The translations under genes and the position numbers were made by a program. The notes below the pieces were generated by a model that saw nothing but the letters and a program-made list of their open reading frames with translations, searched no databases and was not told the origin of the DNA. A stretch of DNA of 13,410 nucleotides from an uncultured Bacteroides sp. (GTDB lineage: Bacteria; Bacteroidota; Bacteroidia; Bacteroidales; Bacteroidaceae): positions 1 to 13,410 of the forward strand of contig CAAFUN010000095.1 of NCBI GenBank assembly GCA_900766195.1, read 5' to 3'. This document shows positions 1 through 5,282 of the stretch, one piece after another. How positions within the stretch are numbered: the first letter of the stretch is position 1; each line of letters opens with the position of its first letter.

Positions 1-54
1 TCTTTGTATCAAATGCCGCTGGAAGTGTCCGAAATGGCTTTTAAATCCAATTAG
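1..54 (+). CDS. C-terminal end of an unidentified protein (partial)
   Basis: Reading frame 1 is open from the left edge of the window and closes with TAG at 52-54, giving 17 residues that end in EVSEMAFKSN. An intrinsic terminator follows directly, which is why this is called a real gene end and not a chance open frame. The gene is on the strand opposite to the small minus-strand genes on its right, so the two transcription units converge here. Too little is visible to name a family. It could be the last gene of a leftward block of the same element or of a host neighbour. Confidence 0.5.
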   Translation, partial: SLYQMPLEVSEMAFKSN

Positions 55-85
55 GGGATGCCCTGCTTAATGGTGTCCTCTTTTT
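54..85 (+). terminator. Intrinsic terminator after the left-edge gene
   Basis: Bases 54-62 pair with 72-80 (GGGGATGCC against GGTGTCCTC) in a nine-pair stem that includes three G-T wobbles, with a nine-base loop. Five T residues at 81-85 follow at once. It begins at the last base of the upstream stop codon, so it fits as the terminator for the plus-strand gene that enters from the left. There is no matching T-run for the other strand. Confidence 0.6.
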
Positions 86-128
86 ACTGAATATCCCCTT
101 ACAGCATATCAAGAAGGTTTTTCCACTA

Positions 129-200
129 TTATACGCACGTATAAGTAATTTTATATCAATAGTACATTTATACTATTGAAGGGTGTCCATTTGACGGACA
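129..200. repeat. Three small inverted repeats between convergent genes
   Basis: Three palindromes lie side by side. The first is TTATACG-CA-CGTATAA at 129-144. The second has nine-base arms TCAATAGTA and TACTATTGA at 156-164 and 171-179 around a six-base loop. The third has arms TGTCC and GGACA at 184-188 and 196-200, ending one base from the stop codon of the minus-strand HTH gene. None has a good T-run, so they are not clear terminators. Protein-binding sites or RNA-end hairpins for the minus-strand transcript are possible. Confidence 0.45.
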
Positions 201-404
201 TCATATAACTCTCTTTCTATTCAAGAAGCGGTTAATGCTCTGTAGTTCGTACCACATCTTTCTGCCATCCTGTGCAAAAGATACTTGAGCATTATATCTC
301 AGCTTTTCAAGGTAATCTCCTGAACAACCTAAATAAGCCATTGGTACTTCTTTTGCAAGCCATATCTTTTTGACTGGCTCTACTTTTCCTGTTATTCTTC
401 TCAT
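201..404 (-). CDS. Small helix-turn-helix (HTH_17/excisionase-like) protein
   Basis: This is a 67-residue protein. Residues about 22-64 (MAYLGCSGDYLEKLRYNAQV, then a basic DGRKMWYELQSINRFLNRK segment) follow the pattern of MerR/HTH_17 DNA-binding domains: helix, turn, recognition helix, then a wing with an aromatic residue and a closing SINRFL helix. Such proteins in mobile elements act as excisionases or small regulators; which one this is cannot be told from sequence. The start at 404 follows an A-rich leader (TTAAATAATAAAATTACA), as expected for Bacteroidales. It is separated from the other small minus-strand genes by the repeat-rich stretch 405-813, so it may have its own promoter there. 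Family assignment is by pattern only. Confidence 0.65.
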   Translation of the reverse strand: MRRITGKVEPVKKIWLAKEVPMAYLGCSGDYLEKLRYNAQVSFAQDGRKMWYELQSINRFLNRKRVI

Positions 405-813
405 TGTAATTTTATTATTTAACTCACACAGATTTTTGTATCAGTTATGTTTTCCAATTGTTTCTACGCGTGCATGTGTGTACATACATGTAGGGCTTGA
501 CTTATTTGACTATTGCGCGCGTACAATACGTACGCGTATAACACTTGAGATATTTTATCATGCGCGTGAGTACATGCGTGCGTGACACTTTATTTAATTC
601 GCTAATGGCATACCTCTATCGGCAGTTGAACAAAGCCTAATACCCTCATGCGCGTACATGCGCGCTAAAGCTTCAGATAACTCAGATATCTTTGTGTGCG
701 TGATGTGTACGCATAGGCGCGTGAACATGTCTGATAACTCACTTAATTGCGCGTATGCACACGCATGTATGACACTTGATATAATTGCTTTAACGCAGAA
801 GGAGCACAGAGAA
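405..813. other. Gene-free stretch, mostly alternating-base repeat array
   Basis: I see no convincing gene in these 409 bases. The open frames that cross it are low-complexity artefacts of the repeats. It contains the six-block array described separately (465-786). Bases about 601-646 hold no clear block, leaving a gap about twice the usual spacing. Bases 405-464 form the A/T-rich leader of the HTH gene. The stretch presumably also carries a promoter for that gene, but no exact TAnnTTTG box was found on the minus strand. Confidence 0.6.
465..786. repeat. Array of six alternating pyrimidine-purine blocks with AT-rich linkers
   Basis: Blocks of alternating pyrimidine-purine bases begin at 465 (28 bases, perfect alternation), 514 (27, one slip), 559 (26, one two-base break), 647 (18, containing CATGCGCG-TA-CATGCGCG), 693 (about 31, broken) and 748 (24, perfect). 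The start-to-start distances are 49, 45, 88, 46 and 55, consistent with a period near 45-50 and one lost unit. After the blocks comes a related AT-rich linker, clearest as GACACTTGATATAATT at 771-786, GACACTTTATTTAATT at 584-599 and ACACTTGAGATATTT at 541-555. Alternating CG/TG/TA tracts can adopt left-handed Z-DNA. The units are not identical, so this is neither a CRISPR array nor a simple tandem duplication. An origin, partition site, regulator array or structured RNA are all possible. Confidence 0.7.
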
Positions 814-1212
814 TCACTTTCGATGTACCTCTATAATTTTACCCAAGTGATAAACGATCGTCCAGAACGCATATAAATTGCAGCGGATCAGGTGAGGTTC
901 GAAAGAATATCCGGTAACTTCAATTATTGCGGTATCTCTTTCTTTGGCATACCCGACTGCCAATGCCAGATACTTATACTGCTTCGGCATGAATGGAAAG
1001 TTACCGCTGTTGTAGTCGTCGATGAAGTATTCTTTGCCCTGCTCTGTAACTTCGGGATTGAGTACATACTTGCCGTTTTCATCTTTGAGCAAATATCGGT
1101 TAGCAGTGATACCTTCTTTGACTTCTCTGTATTCGGCTTTCTTTGTGCCAGCAATGATCTCATCAAAATAAACCTGTTTGATTGGTAGGTAGAGTGTTTC
1201 TTCTTTATCCAT
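814..1212 (-). CDS. ASCH domain protein
   Basis: This 132-residue protein matches the ASCH (ASC-1 homology, PUA-like) domain proteins common in Bacteroidales phages. The N-terminal LYLPIKQVYFDEIIAGTKKA-EYRE segment (about 7-31) carries the conserved GxKxxEYR motif. A central beta region ends in YLALAVGYAKERDTAIIEVTG (about 81-101), followed by the closing TIVYHLGKIIEVHRK. ASCH domains form a PUA-like barrel, and members bind nucleic acids or modified nucleosides; the role of the phage versions is not established. It is the last gene before the repeat array and lies 11 bases after the upstream HTH gene, in the same direction. The leader before the ATG at 1212 is A/T-rich with no Shine-Dalgarno site. 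Confidence 0.85.
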   Translation of the reverse strand: MDKEETLYLPIKQVYFDEIIAGTKKAEYREVKEGITANRYLLKDENGKYVLNPEVTEQGKEYFIDDYNSGNFPFMPKQYKYLALAVGYAKERDTAIIEVTGYSFEPHLIRCNLYAFWTIVYHLGKIIEVHRK

Positions 1213-1223
1213 ATGATAAGATT

Positions 1224-1541
1224 TTATATATTATTTAGATGATCCCTAGCAATTAATCCGCTTATTTTGGCGGTCGCAAGGGCTTGCTTAATCTCTTTTT
1301 TTGAATAATATAGAGGCGAATTAACGCCCTCGCCTCTGCGAAATGACTTGATCAGCCCCGTATTTTCAAGTGACTGAAATCTCGATAAAGGAATGTTAGC
1401 TATTTTAAGCCATTTTCTTACCTCGCTTCTCCTTATCAAATCATTCGTGGGCTCGTATGTCCTAACAGCTTCCATATATCCAACCTGAACAAAGTCCGCT
1501 ATCATCGCATTTAGTTCTTGTAGATTTATATCCATAATCAT
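1224..1541 (-). CDS. Helix-turn-helix DNA-binding protein, phage type
   Basis: This is a 105-residue protein. After a short N-terminal helix (residues 6-25) comes a likely DNA-binding part from about 36 to 95, with the order RRSEVRKWL, a turn with SRFQSLENTGLIKSFRRG, and a wing and helix YYSKKEIKQALA. The order resembles the MerR-like HTH protein at 10945-11253, including the final Y-Y-[ST]-x-K-[DE]-I helix. An alternative start is the third codon (ATG at 1535). The leader carries GAAACTAAAAATAT just before the start, a motif shared with several other genes in the window. It lies 11 bases from the ASCH gene and 57 bases after the gene at 1599, with a hairpin in that gap. A regulatory role is inferred. 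Confidence 0.6.
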   Translation of the reverse strand: MIMDINLQELNAMIADFVQVGYMEAVRTYEPTNDLIRRSEVRKWLKIANIPLSRFQSLENTGLIKSFRRGEGVNSPLYYSKKEIKQALATAKISGLIARDHLNNI

Positions 1542-1568
1542 ATTTTTAGTTTCTAAATATATGAATAG

Positions 1569-1591
1569 GTCCAGTATGATTGGTACCGGAC
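1569..1591 (-). other. Hairpin upstream of the HTH gene
   Basis: GTCCAGTA (1569-1576) and TACCGGAC (1584-1591) pair over eight bases with one wobble and a seven-base loop. It lies in the 57-base gap between two minus-strand genes, just after the stop of the first. It lacks a T-run, so RNA stabilisation, processing or a weak attenuator fits better than a full terminator. Confidence 0.35.
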
Positions 1592-1598
1592 TTTCAGT

Positions 1599-1808
1599 TT
1601 ATCTCTTATTTTTAATATTCTCAACCTCAGCCGTACCAATGATAACGCTTAAAGCTTCATAGCAGTCGCATAGTCCGCACATGAACTTATCATATTCGCC
1701 TTGTAAATCTATTGAGGCATCTTTTTTAAACACTTCGTATTGATCTGAAAAATCATCAGAACACTTGGATAGCGTTTCAACTATCAATTTTAAATCTGCT
1801 GTCTGCAT
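1599..1808 (-). CDS. Hypothetical 69-aa protein
   Basis: A small acidic protein of unknown family. It appears largely alpha-helical, with a cysteine cluster MCGLCDCYEAL at about residues 43-53 that could bind metal or simply be buried. The ATG at 1808 sits inside the last codons of the preceding small gene, overlapping by 19 bases. It is preceded by GTAAACTAAAAAATGT (1830-1815), the recurrent leader motif. Overlap on both start and strand with its neighbours supports it as a real member of this small-gene run. No function can be proposed. Confidence 0.55.
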   Translation of the reverse strand: MQTADLKLIVETLSKCSDDFSDQYEVFKKDASIDLQGEYDKFMCGLCDCYEALSVIIGTAEVENIKNKR

Positions 1809-1948
1809 GTATTTACATTTTTTAGTTTACTGTTTGAAATACTCCCTATTTCCTGATAGTATACGTTTACTGCTATATTCTTACAGAGCATCAAAGCTTT
1901 AATAATATCTTTGATTGATTCCTTATCACAAACTACTATTTCCATCAT
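1790..1948 (-). CDS. Hypothetical 52-aa protein, overlapping both neighbours
   Basis: An ORF from ATG at 1948 (a second ATG is adjacent at 1945) to TAA at 1790-1792, starting MMEIVVCDKESIKDIIKALM. It overlaps the end of the membrane-protein gene by 23 bases and the start of the next gene by 19. The leader motif GTAAACTAAAAATGT (1966-1952) lies just upstream, and related sequence precedes several other genes here, which supports translation. The composition (mixed charged and aliphatic residues, one likely helix at 9-24) is protein-like, but I recognise no family. Confidence 0.5.
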   Translation of the reverse strand: MMEIVVCDKESIKDIIKALMLCKNIAVNVYYQEIGSISNSKLKNVNTCRQQI

Positions 1949-2078
1949 AAAACATTTTTAGTTTACGGCCGGCAGTGTGCATCATTGCCAGCCTGGTTAT
2001 ATTACTCAAACAAAATTCACTGTTAGTTGCCAGTAGCAGGATGATACCTACTACCAGCATAAAAATATAAAGTTTCAT
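1926..2078 (-). CDS. Small single-span membrane protein (50 aa)
   Basis: The ORF begins at ATG 2078 and ends with TGA at 1926-1928. Its start overlaps the stop of the upstream gene as ATGA, the usual sign of translational coupling. Residues 3-17 (LYIFMLVVGIILLLA) form a single hydrophobic segment, followed by a mainly polar tail with HTAGRKLKMFYDG. It could be a tail-anchored or signal-anchored inner-membrane peptide. Small phage membrane proteins with this shape act in superinfection exclusion or lysis control, but nothing here shows which, so the function is unknown. Confidence 0.55.
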   Translation of the reverse strand: MKLYIFMLVVGIILLLATNSEFCLSNITRLAMMHTAGRKLKMFYDGNSSL

Positions 2079-2302
2079 TTCTCTTTGGATAATTCGGTTA
2101 ATAGTTCGTTGTAATTGGATAGTACGTCAATGACATCTATCATTTTTACTTTATCATCCCCAGTAGCGTGCATTTGGTACATATTCATTACAATGGACAT
2201 GGCGTCACAGATTGAGGCTTTATAAGCATCTACGCTACCCTGTGCGCCTCTCAAATCCTCTATAAGCCCTTGGGCTCTCTCACATAGAAACATGGTTTTC
2301 AT
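2075..2302 (-). CDS. Hypothetical 75-aa helical protein
   Basis: A small, predominantly helical protein without a recognised family. The core KVKMIDVIDVLSNYNELLTE (about 51-70) looks like an amphipathic helix. The start at 2302 overlaps the preceding ORF by 23 bases; the fourth codon (ATG at 2293) is an alternative. It ends in ATGA with the membrane-protein gene. The tight packing with same-strand neighbours supports a polycistronic early transcript. Confidence 0.55.
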   Translation of the reverse strand: MKTMFLCERAQGLIEDLRGAQGSVDAYKASICDAMSIVMNMYQMHATGDDKVKMIDVIDVLSNYNELLTELSKEK

Positions 2303-2723
2303 TATTTATGTGGCTATTGCTTGTTTCAGATGCTATTTGAGGCAGTAGAATATCAATTGTGCCTGAGTTATTGGGAGCTTTATTGGCATCCCTAAACTTT
2401 AGAAAGTCTTCTGATAGTCCCTTCATCTTAAAATAGGCTATAACTAAGTTTAATATATTCATGTGTTCAATGTTCTCGCACTGGAAAGATATACTCTCTA
2501 CATAATTATTAGAATATACTGCAAGCAGATTATTTATGTTCTGTTCCAAGCTCATCTCTTTGCTGCTTATCGCACATTCTAATCCCCCTACATAATGATC
2601 AGAGTTCAATCCGTATTCTACCATTTTCCGATTATGACAAGCGATAAGAGTTTGGTTCACTTTATGTACCTTTTTTACAAACATCTCTACGATTTCTTTT
2701 TCGTCAGTAAGTACTGTTTCCAT
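2280..2723 (-). CDS. Hypothetical 147-aa protein
   Basis: A protein of unknown family, predicted mainly helical. The N-terminal half contains VKKVHKVNQTLIACHNRKMV, then a MSLEQNINNLLAVYSNNYVE segment. The C-terminal 30 residues (after about 117) look disordered, rich in N, S and E. The start at 2723 is preceded by an A/T-rich leader (ATAAAATATAAAAATC), and the gene lies five bases after the gene at 2729-2923. It overlaps the next gene by 23 bases. No catalytic motif or membrane segment is visible. Confidence 0.6.
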   Translation of the reverse strand: METVLTDEKEIVEMFVKKVHKVNQTLIACHNRKMVEYGLNSDHYVGGLECAISSKEMSLEQNINNLLAVYSNNYVESISFQCENIEHMNILNLVIAYFKMKGLSEDFLKFRDANKAPNNSGTIDILLPQIASETSNSHINNENHVSM

Positions 2724-2728
2724 GATTT

Positions 2729-2923
2729 TTATATTTTATGTGTTAATACTCTGCGGATGGATTCATAAACCTTTGTTTTTTCAAATCTATTCAGAACTGA
2801 TACTTTGTTAGCCCCGAATGATAGCTCACCATTGTTATATTGGTATATGTTAATTTGACCACCTACCGTATCGTGACGGTAAATCTTTACTTCTTGATTT
2901 TTAGCTAATAATATCATAGTCAT
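2729..2923 (-). CDS. Hypothetical 64-aa protein
   Basis: A short protein that appears beta-rich, with alternating strands around EVKIYRHDTVGGQINIYQYN (11-30) and a C-terminal helix VYESIRRVL. I do not recognise the family. The ATG at 2923 and the in-frame ATG two codons later (2917) are both possible starts. It lies directly upstream of the 147-aa gene with a five-base gap, in the same direction, so the two are probably co-transcribed. Confidence 0.55.
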   Translation of the reverse strand: MTMILLAKNQEVKIYRHDTVGGQINIYQYNNGELSFGANKVSVLNRFEKTKVYESIRRVLTHKI

Positions 2924-2936
2924 ATCTTATAAATTA

Positions 2937-3005
2937 TTAATCACCGACGTAATGAGAGCCGAAACGCCCCTTGCTATTAGGATTGTAAAAGACTGATTGA
3001 GGCAT
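2937..3005 (-). CDS. Possible 22-aa microprotein
   Basis: The 98-base gap between two minus-strand genes contains a 22-residue ORF, MPQSVFYNPNSKGRFGSHYV followed by GD, ending in TAA. A GTG two codons upstream is in frame. The composition (Y, G, S, N, R) is not a simple repeat, and the ORF fills most of the gap. At this length chance cannot be excluded, and I know no family for it. Confidence 0.3.
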   Translation of the reverse strand: MPQSVFYNPNSKGRFGSHYVGD

Positions 3006-3021
3006 ACCCACCGGGTTAATA

Positions 3022-3351
3022 TTATGCCATCTTTATGAAATTCGCTACTTTGAAGCTTCTGAAAGAAGCTTTTTCATTGTCGTAATAGGTGATGAGGCTT
3101 TCATTCCTTTTGCGCTCTGTACCCTTTGTTTCAGGTATCAGATCATCTTTAAGAGTACCCCATGCAGAACGAATGGTCCCGTCTAACTTCTCATAGTAGA
3201 ACTTAACGACGCCTTTCTTCAACGCTGATTTCAGTTTTAGTACTTGCCAAGCTTGCTTCATAGCCTCAGCCATTGAAAAGCCGTACACCTTAACAAGCAT
3301 CCAAGCTTGCTTCATTAACTCACTCATTTGATTTTTAAAATTTGTTGCCAT
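3022..3351 (-). CDS. WYL_2/SH3-like barrel protein (formerly DUF2693)
   Basis: This 109-residue protein has two parts. Residues about 8-42 hold two copies of an MKQAW helix motif (ELMKQAWMLVKVYG and EAMKQAWQVLKLK). From about 44 comes the Sm-like SH3-barrel domain: KKGVVKFYYEKLDGTIRSAW, GTLKDDLIP, and the closing YYDNEKASFRSFKVANFIKM. This matches small Bacteroidales proteins in the WYL_2 (DUF2693) family, common on phages and conjugative elements. Their function is unknown, and nucleic-acid or ligand binding is the usual guess. It is the second gene after the divergent promoter on the minus strand, 19 bases after the 54-aa gene. Confidence 0.75.
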   Translation of the reverse strand: MATNFKNQMSELMKQAWMLVKVYGFSMAEAMKQAWQVLKLKSALKKGVVKFYYEKLDGTIRSAWGTLKDDLIPETKGTERKRNESLITYYDNEKASFRSFKVANFIKMA

Positions 3352-3370
3352 AGTCTTAATATTTAATATA

Positions 3371-3535
3371 TTAGTACTTATATCCTAATTGATTTTCCCA
3401 AAAGTCGATTTCAGCCTCAAAAGAAGAAATACACTCAGCTTTGCTTTCTTCGTACATGGCGAATACTTCTTCTTCACTCATTGATAATACCTGTTGGTAT
3501 TCTCTGCACATCTGGTTTAAATCTTCTTTTGTCAT
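3371..3535 (-). CDS. Hypothetical 54-aa acidic protein
   Basis: An ORF from ATG 3535 to TAA at 3371-3373, beginning MTKEDLNQMCREYQQVLSMS and ending ENQLGYKY. It is acidic and helical (many E residues, likely coiled or amphipathic helices). It is the first gene of the minus-strand run, about 32 bases downstream of a well-formed promoter in the divergent region (TTTG at 3596-3599 and TACATTTG at 3567-3574), which supports its reality. No family is recognised. A small first gene in a repressor-controlled early transcript could be an anti-repressor or host-takeover peptide, but that is only position-based speculation. Confidence 0.6.
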   Translation of the reverse strand: MTKEDLNQMCREYQQVLSMSEEEVFAMYEESKAECISSFEAEIDFWENQLGYKY

Positions 3536-3566
3536 AACTGTAATGCTTTATATTTCTTTTCTGAGG

Positions 3567-3599
3567 CAAATGTAATATATAACGGTACAACAAACCAAA
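3567..3599 (-). promoter_or_regulatory. Bacteroides-type promoter for the leftward small genes
   Basis: On the minus strand, TTTG (3599-3596) is followed after 21 bases by TACATTTG (3574-3567). This matches the Bacteroides primary-sigma consensus TTTG, then 19-21 bases, then TAnnTTTG. The first ORF downstream begins at 3535. The -7 box lies inside the left arm of the mirrored repeat, so a protein bound there would block it. Confidence 0.6.
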
Positions 3600-3659
3600 T
3601 AAAAAGAAATATTTAACACTACTTTAACTAATAAATGTACCGTAATAGCATTACATTTG
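3567..3659. promoter_or_regulatory. Mirrored operator arms in the divergent regulatory region
   Basis: The left arm (3567-3589) begins CAAATGTAAT and ends ACGGTACA. The right arm (3636-3659), read on the other strand, begins CAAATGTAAT and ends ACGGTACA as well. About 21 of 24 positions agree. Each arm contains TACATTTG, a -7 box, reading outward. The right arm also contains the exact palindrome GTAAT-AGC-ATTAC (3642-3654). The likely ligand is the XRE protein encoded at 3703, which would then repress both directions; this is inferred. Confidence 0.6.
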
Positions 3660-3670
3660 ATAATATTGTT

Positions 3671-3702
3671 TATATTTGCATCGTAAACTAAAACATTACG
3701 AT
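3671..3702 (+). promoter_or_regulatory. Promoter box and leader hairpin of the XRE-Fic operon
   Basis: TATATTTG (3671-3678) matches the -7 consensus TAnnTTTG exactly; no TTTG lies at the expected -33 distance. The leader then folds as ATCGTAA (3680-3686), loop ACTAAAACA, TTACGAT (3696-3702), with the ATG starting on the next base. The loop carries the AACTAAAA motif seen before other starts. Translation control through this hairpin is possible. The CATTAC half-site at 3694-3699 could also be part of the operator. Confidence 0.5.
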
Positions 3703-3951
3703 ATGGATTTAAGAATTAAAGAAGTTATCAAAGAAAAAGGCAAGACTATAACAGAGCTTGCTGATATTATGGGAATCAATCGGGTGAACTTGTCTAATAT
3801 GGTTAATGGCAACCCAACTGTTGAAACATTAAACAAGATTGCCGATGCGCTCTGCGTTCCGGTAACTGAACTTTTCGAGCGACCAAAGAACGATACCGTT
3901 TCCCTTACCTGCCCTCATTGTGGTAAGTCAATAACATTAAAAGCTGAGTGA
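3703..3951 (+). CDS. XRE/Cro-family transcriptional repressor
   Basis: This 82-residue protein begins MDLRIKEVIKEKGKTITELA. Its helix-turn-helix is at about 15-38 (TITELADIMGINRVNLSNMV), followed by TVETLNKIADALCVPVTELF, the standard HTH_3 pattern. A short tail holds a CPHCG knuckle (about 70-74). The ATG at 3703 is chosen over the upstream in-frame codon because it follows the TATATTTG box and leader directly and because HTH_3 proteins begin with this helix. It is the first gene of the plus-strand cargo operon and overlaps the Fic gene by four bases (GTGA). It probably binds the mirrored arms at 3567-3659 and controls both its own operon and the leftward small genes. Whether it also neutralises Fic directly is unknown. 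Confidence 0.9.
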   Translation: MDLRIKEVIKEKGKTITELADIMGINRVNLSNMVNGNPTVETLNKIADALCVPVTELFERPKNDTVSLTCPHCGKSITLKAE

Positions 3952-4505
3952 GTATGAATACAAACGAAATAGATAAACTAAGCCTTGTAAAAGCTCATAC
4001 CTTGTTTGAGACAGGAGATATAGAACGTATCGAGGTAGGAACAATAAAGGGACTATGTGATATACACCGATATCTGTTTGACGGGTTGTATAAGTTTGCC
4101 GGGCAGGTGCGCACGTTGAATATAGCAAAGGGCAACTTCCGTTTTGCTAACTGTATGTACCTTGACGTAATACTTCCAGTAATAGAAAAGATGCCGGAAA
4201 CGACATTTGAGGAAATCATAGCTAAATATGTGGAAATGAATATTGCCCACCCGTTTATGGAAGGCAACGGCCGTACTATGCGCATTTGGCTTGATATGAT
4301 GCTTAAAAAATGTCTTGGCATGGTTGTTGATTGGCAGAATATAGATAAACACTTATATCTGCAAGCAATGGAAAGAAGTCCTATCAATGATTTGGAACTA
4401 CGAACGTTGTTACATAAAGGCTTGACCGATAAAATAGATGATAGAGAAGTAATATTTAAAGGCATCACACAATCTTACTATTATGAGGGTTATGAACCTG
4501 AGTAA
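3948..4505 (+). CDS. fic: Class III Fic-domain AMP-transferase
   Basis: This 185-residue protein is a single Fic domain. The active-site loop HPFMEGNGR (101-109) has the catalytic histidine, the Mg-binding E and the phosphate-binding GNGR. The flap segment GNFRFA is at 62-67. The C-terminal SYYYEG (176-181) fits the class III inhibitory motif [ST]xxxE[GN], in which the glutamate blocks productive ATP binding until the protein changes oligomeric state or modifies itself. Length and layout are close to the Neisseria meningitidis Fic protein. Fic enzymes transfer AMP to target hydroxyls; bacterial toxins of this family modify gyrase and topoisomerase IV. The substrate here is inferred, not shown. 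The start is GTG at 3948, overlapping the XRE stop, or ATG at 3954. All catalytic residues are intact. Confidence 0.93.
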   Translation: MSMNTNEIDKLSLVKAHTLFETGDIERIEVGTIKGLCDIHRYLFDGLYKFAGQVRTLNIAKGNFRFANCMYLDVILPVIEKMPETTFEEIIAKYVEMNIAHPFMEGNGRTMRIWLDMMLKKCLGMVVDWQNIDKHLYLQAMERSPINDLELRTLLHKGLTDKIDDREVIFKGITQSYYYEGYEPE

Positions 4506-4550
4506 TTGATGATTGCTTTGTTTGCATTGTAAAAAGAATATCAATATGAA

Positions 4551-5246
4551 ATGAATATGGAAGAAAGAATTAGTACATTTCATGAATATCATGAGATAGT
4601 ATCAGCTTATGCTCCATTGGGGCAAGGCACACGGTATTTTTTTAGAGGTGTGTCTGATGCAGATTTTAAACTTATACCTTCATTAGGAAGATTGGATATT
4701 TGTGATAACTATTATTATTCTGAAAAGAATATTTTTCAGATGTTTAAATGTCAAGCTGTACAGTTTATAGATAAAGTTCCTTCAAATGACTGGGAGTGGC
4801 TGGCATTGGCTCAACATTCAGGACTACCAACACGCCTTATGGATTGGACAACCAGCCCTTTGATAGCTCTTTATTTTGCATCTCAGTTTCTTCCAACGGA
4901 AAGTGATGACTTCGCTGTGTATATTCTTACCAAAAAGACTGGAGTAATTTTCCCGGATCCGCTGATAAGCCCATTTGATTATGAGGGAAACAATATACTT
5001 GCGATTCCTCATGTATCTCCAAAAATGAAAAATCAATTTGGCTATTTTTCCATACAAGAAAAGATCAATGTACCGTTTGACACATTACCGAATACAGGAA
5101 GGATCCGTAAATTAACATTTAGTTCTAGCTTGAAAGAAGAGATGCAAAGTACTCTTTTGGGATATGGCATAAATGAGGCAACTGTATATCCCACGATTGA
5201 AGGTTTGGCAGGATATTTGTGTCAGTTGTTAAAGCTAAGAAAATAG
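4551..5246 (+). CDS. FRG-domain protein
   Basis: A 231-residue protein that is essentially one FRG domain. It shows the defining FFRGVSDADFKLIPSLGR (about 29-46), then WEWLALAQHSGLPTRLMDWT and SPLIALYFASQF (about 81-113). The C-terminal GINEATVYPTIEGLAGYL (about 207-224) is the closing FRG signature. The domain is widespread in phage- and defence-associated proteins, but I know of no established biochemical activity for it. It lies 45 bases after Fic and 36 bases before the HEPN-type gene, all on the plus strand, so it is probably co-transcribed with both. The start is ATG 4551, with another in-frame ATG two codons later. It has no signal peptide or membrane segment, so it should be cytoplasmic. 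Confidence 0.88.
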   Translation: MNMEERISTFHEYHEIVSAYAPLGQGTRYFFRGVSDADFKLIPSLGRLDICDNYYYSEKNIFQMFKCQAVQFIDKVPSNDWEWLALAQHSGLPTRLMDWTTSPLIALYFASQFLPTESDDFAVYILTKKTGVIFPDPLISPFDYEGNNILAIPHVSPKMKNQFGYFSIQEKINVPFDTLPNTGRIRKLTFSSSLKEEMQSTLLGYGINEATVYPTIEGLAGYLCQLLKLRK

Positions 5247-5282
5247 CATACTTGTTTTTAAATTGTTGAATGAAGTAAAAGC

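Noticed and set aside
465..786. Possible CRISPR array
   Set aside because: The repeat-like blocks are not identical in sequence, the linkers resemble one another instead of being unique spacers, and no cas gene is present.
370..876. Two plus-strand open frames of 71 and 72 codons across the alternating array
   Set aside because: Their composition (many C, H, R, M and Y from alternating bases) follows the repeats, and they have no plausible ribosome site and no family resemblance.
3995..4468. 157-codon minus-strand open frame opposite fic
   Set aside because: It is the shadow of the Fic gene, whose catalytic motif and family match are clear on the plus strand.
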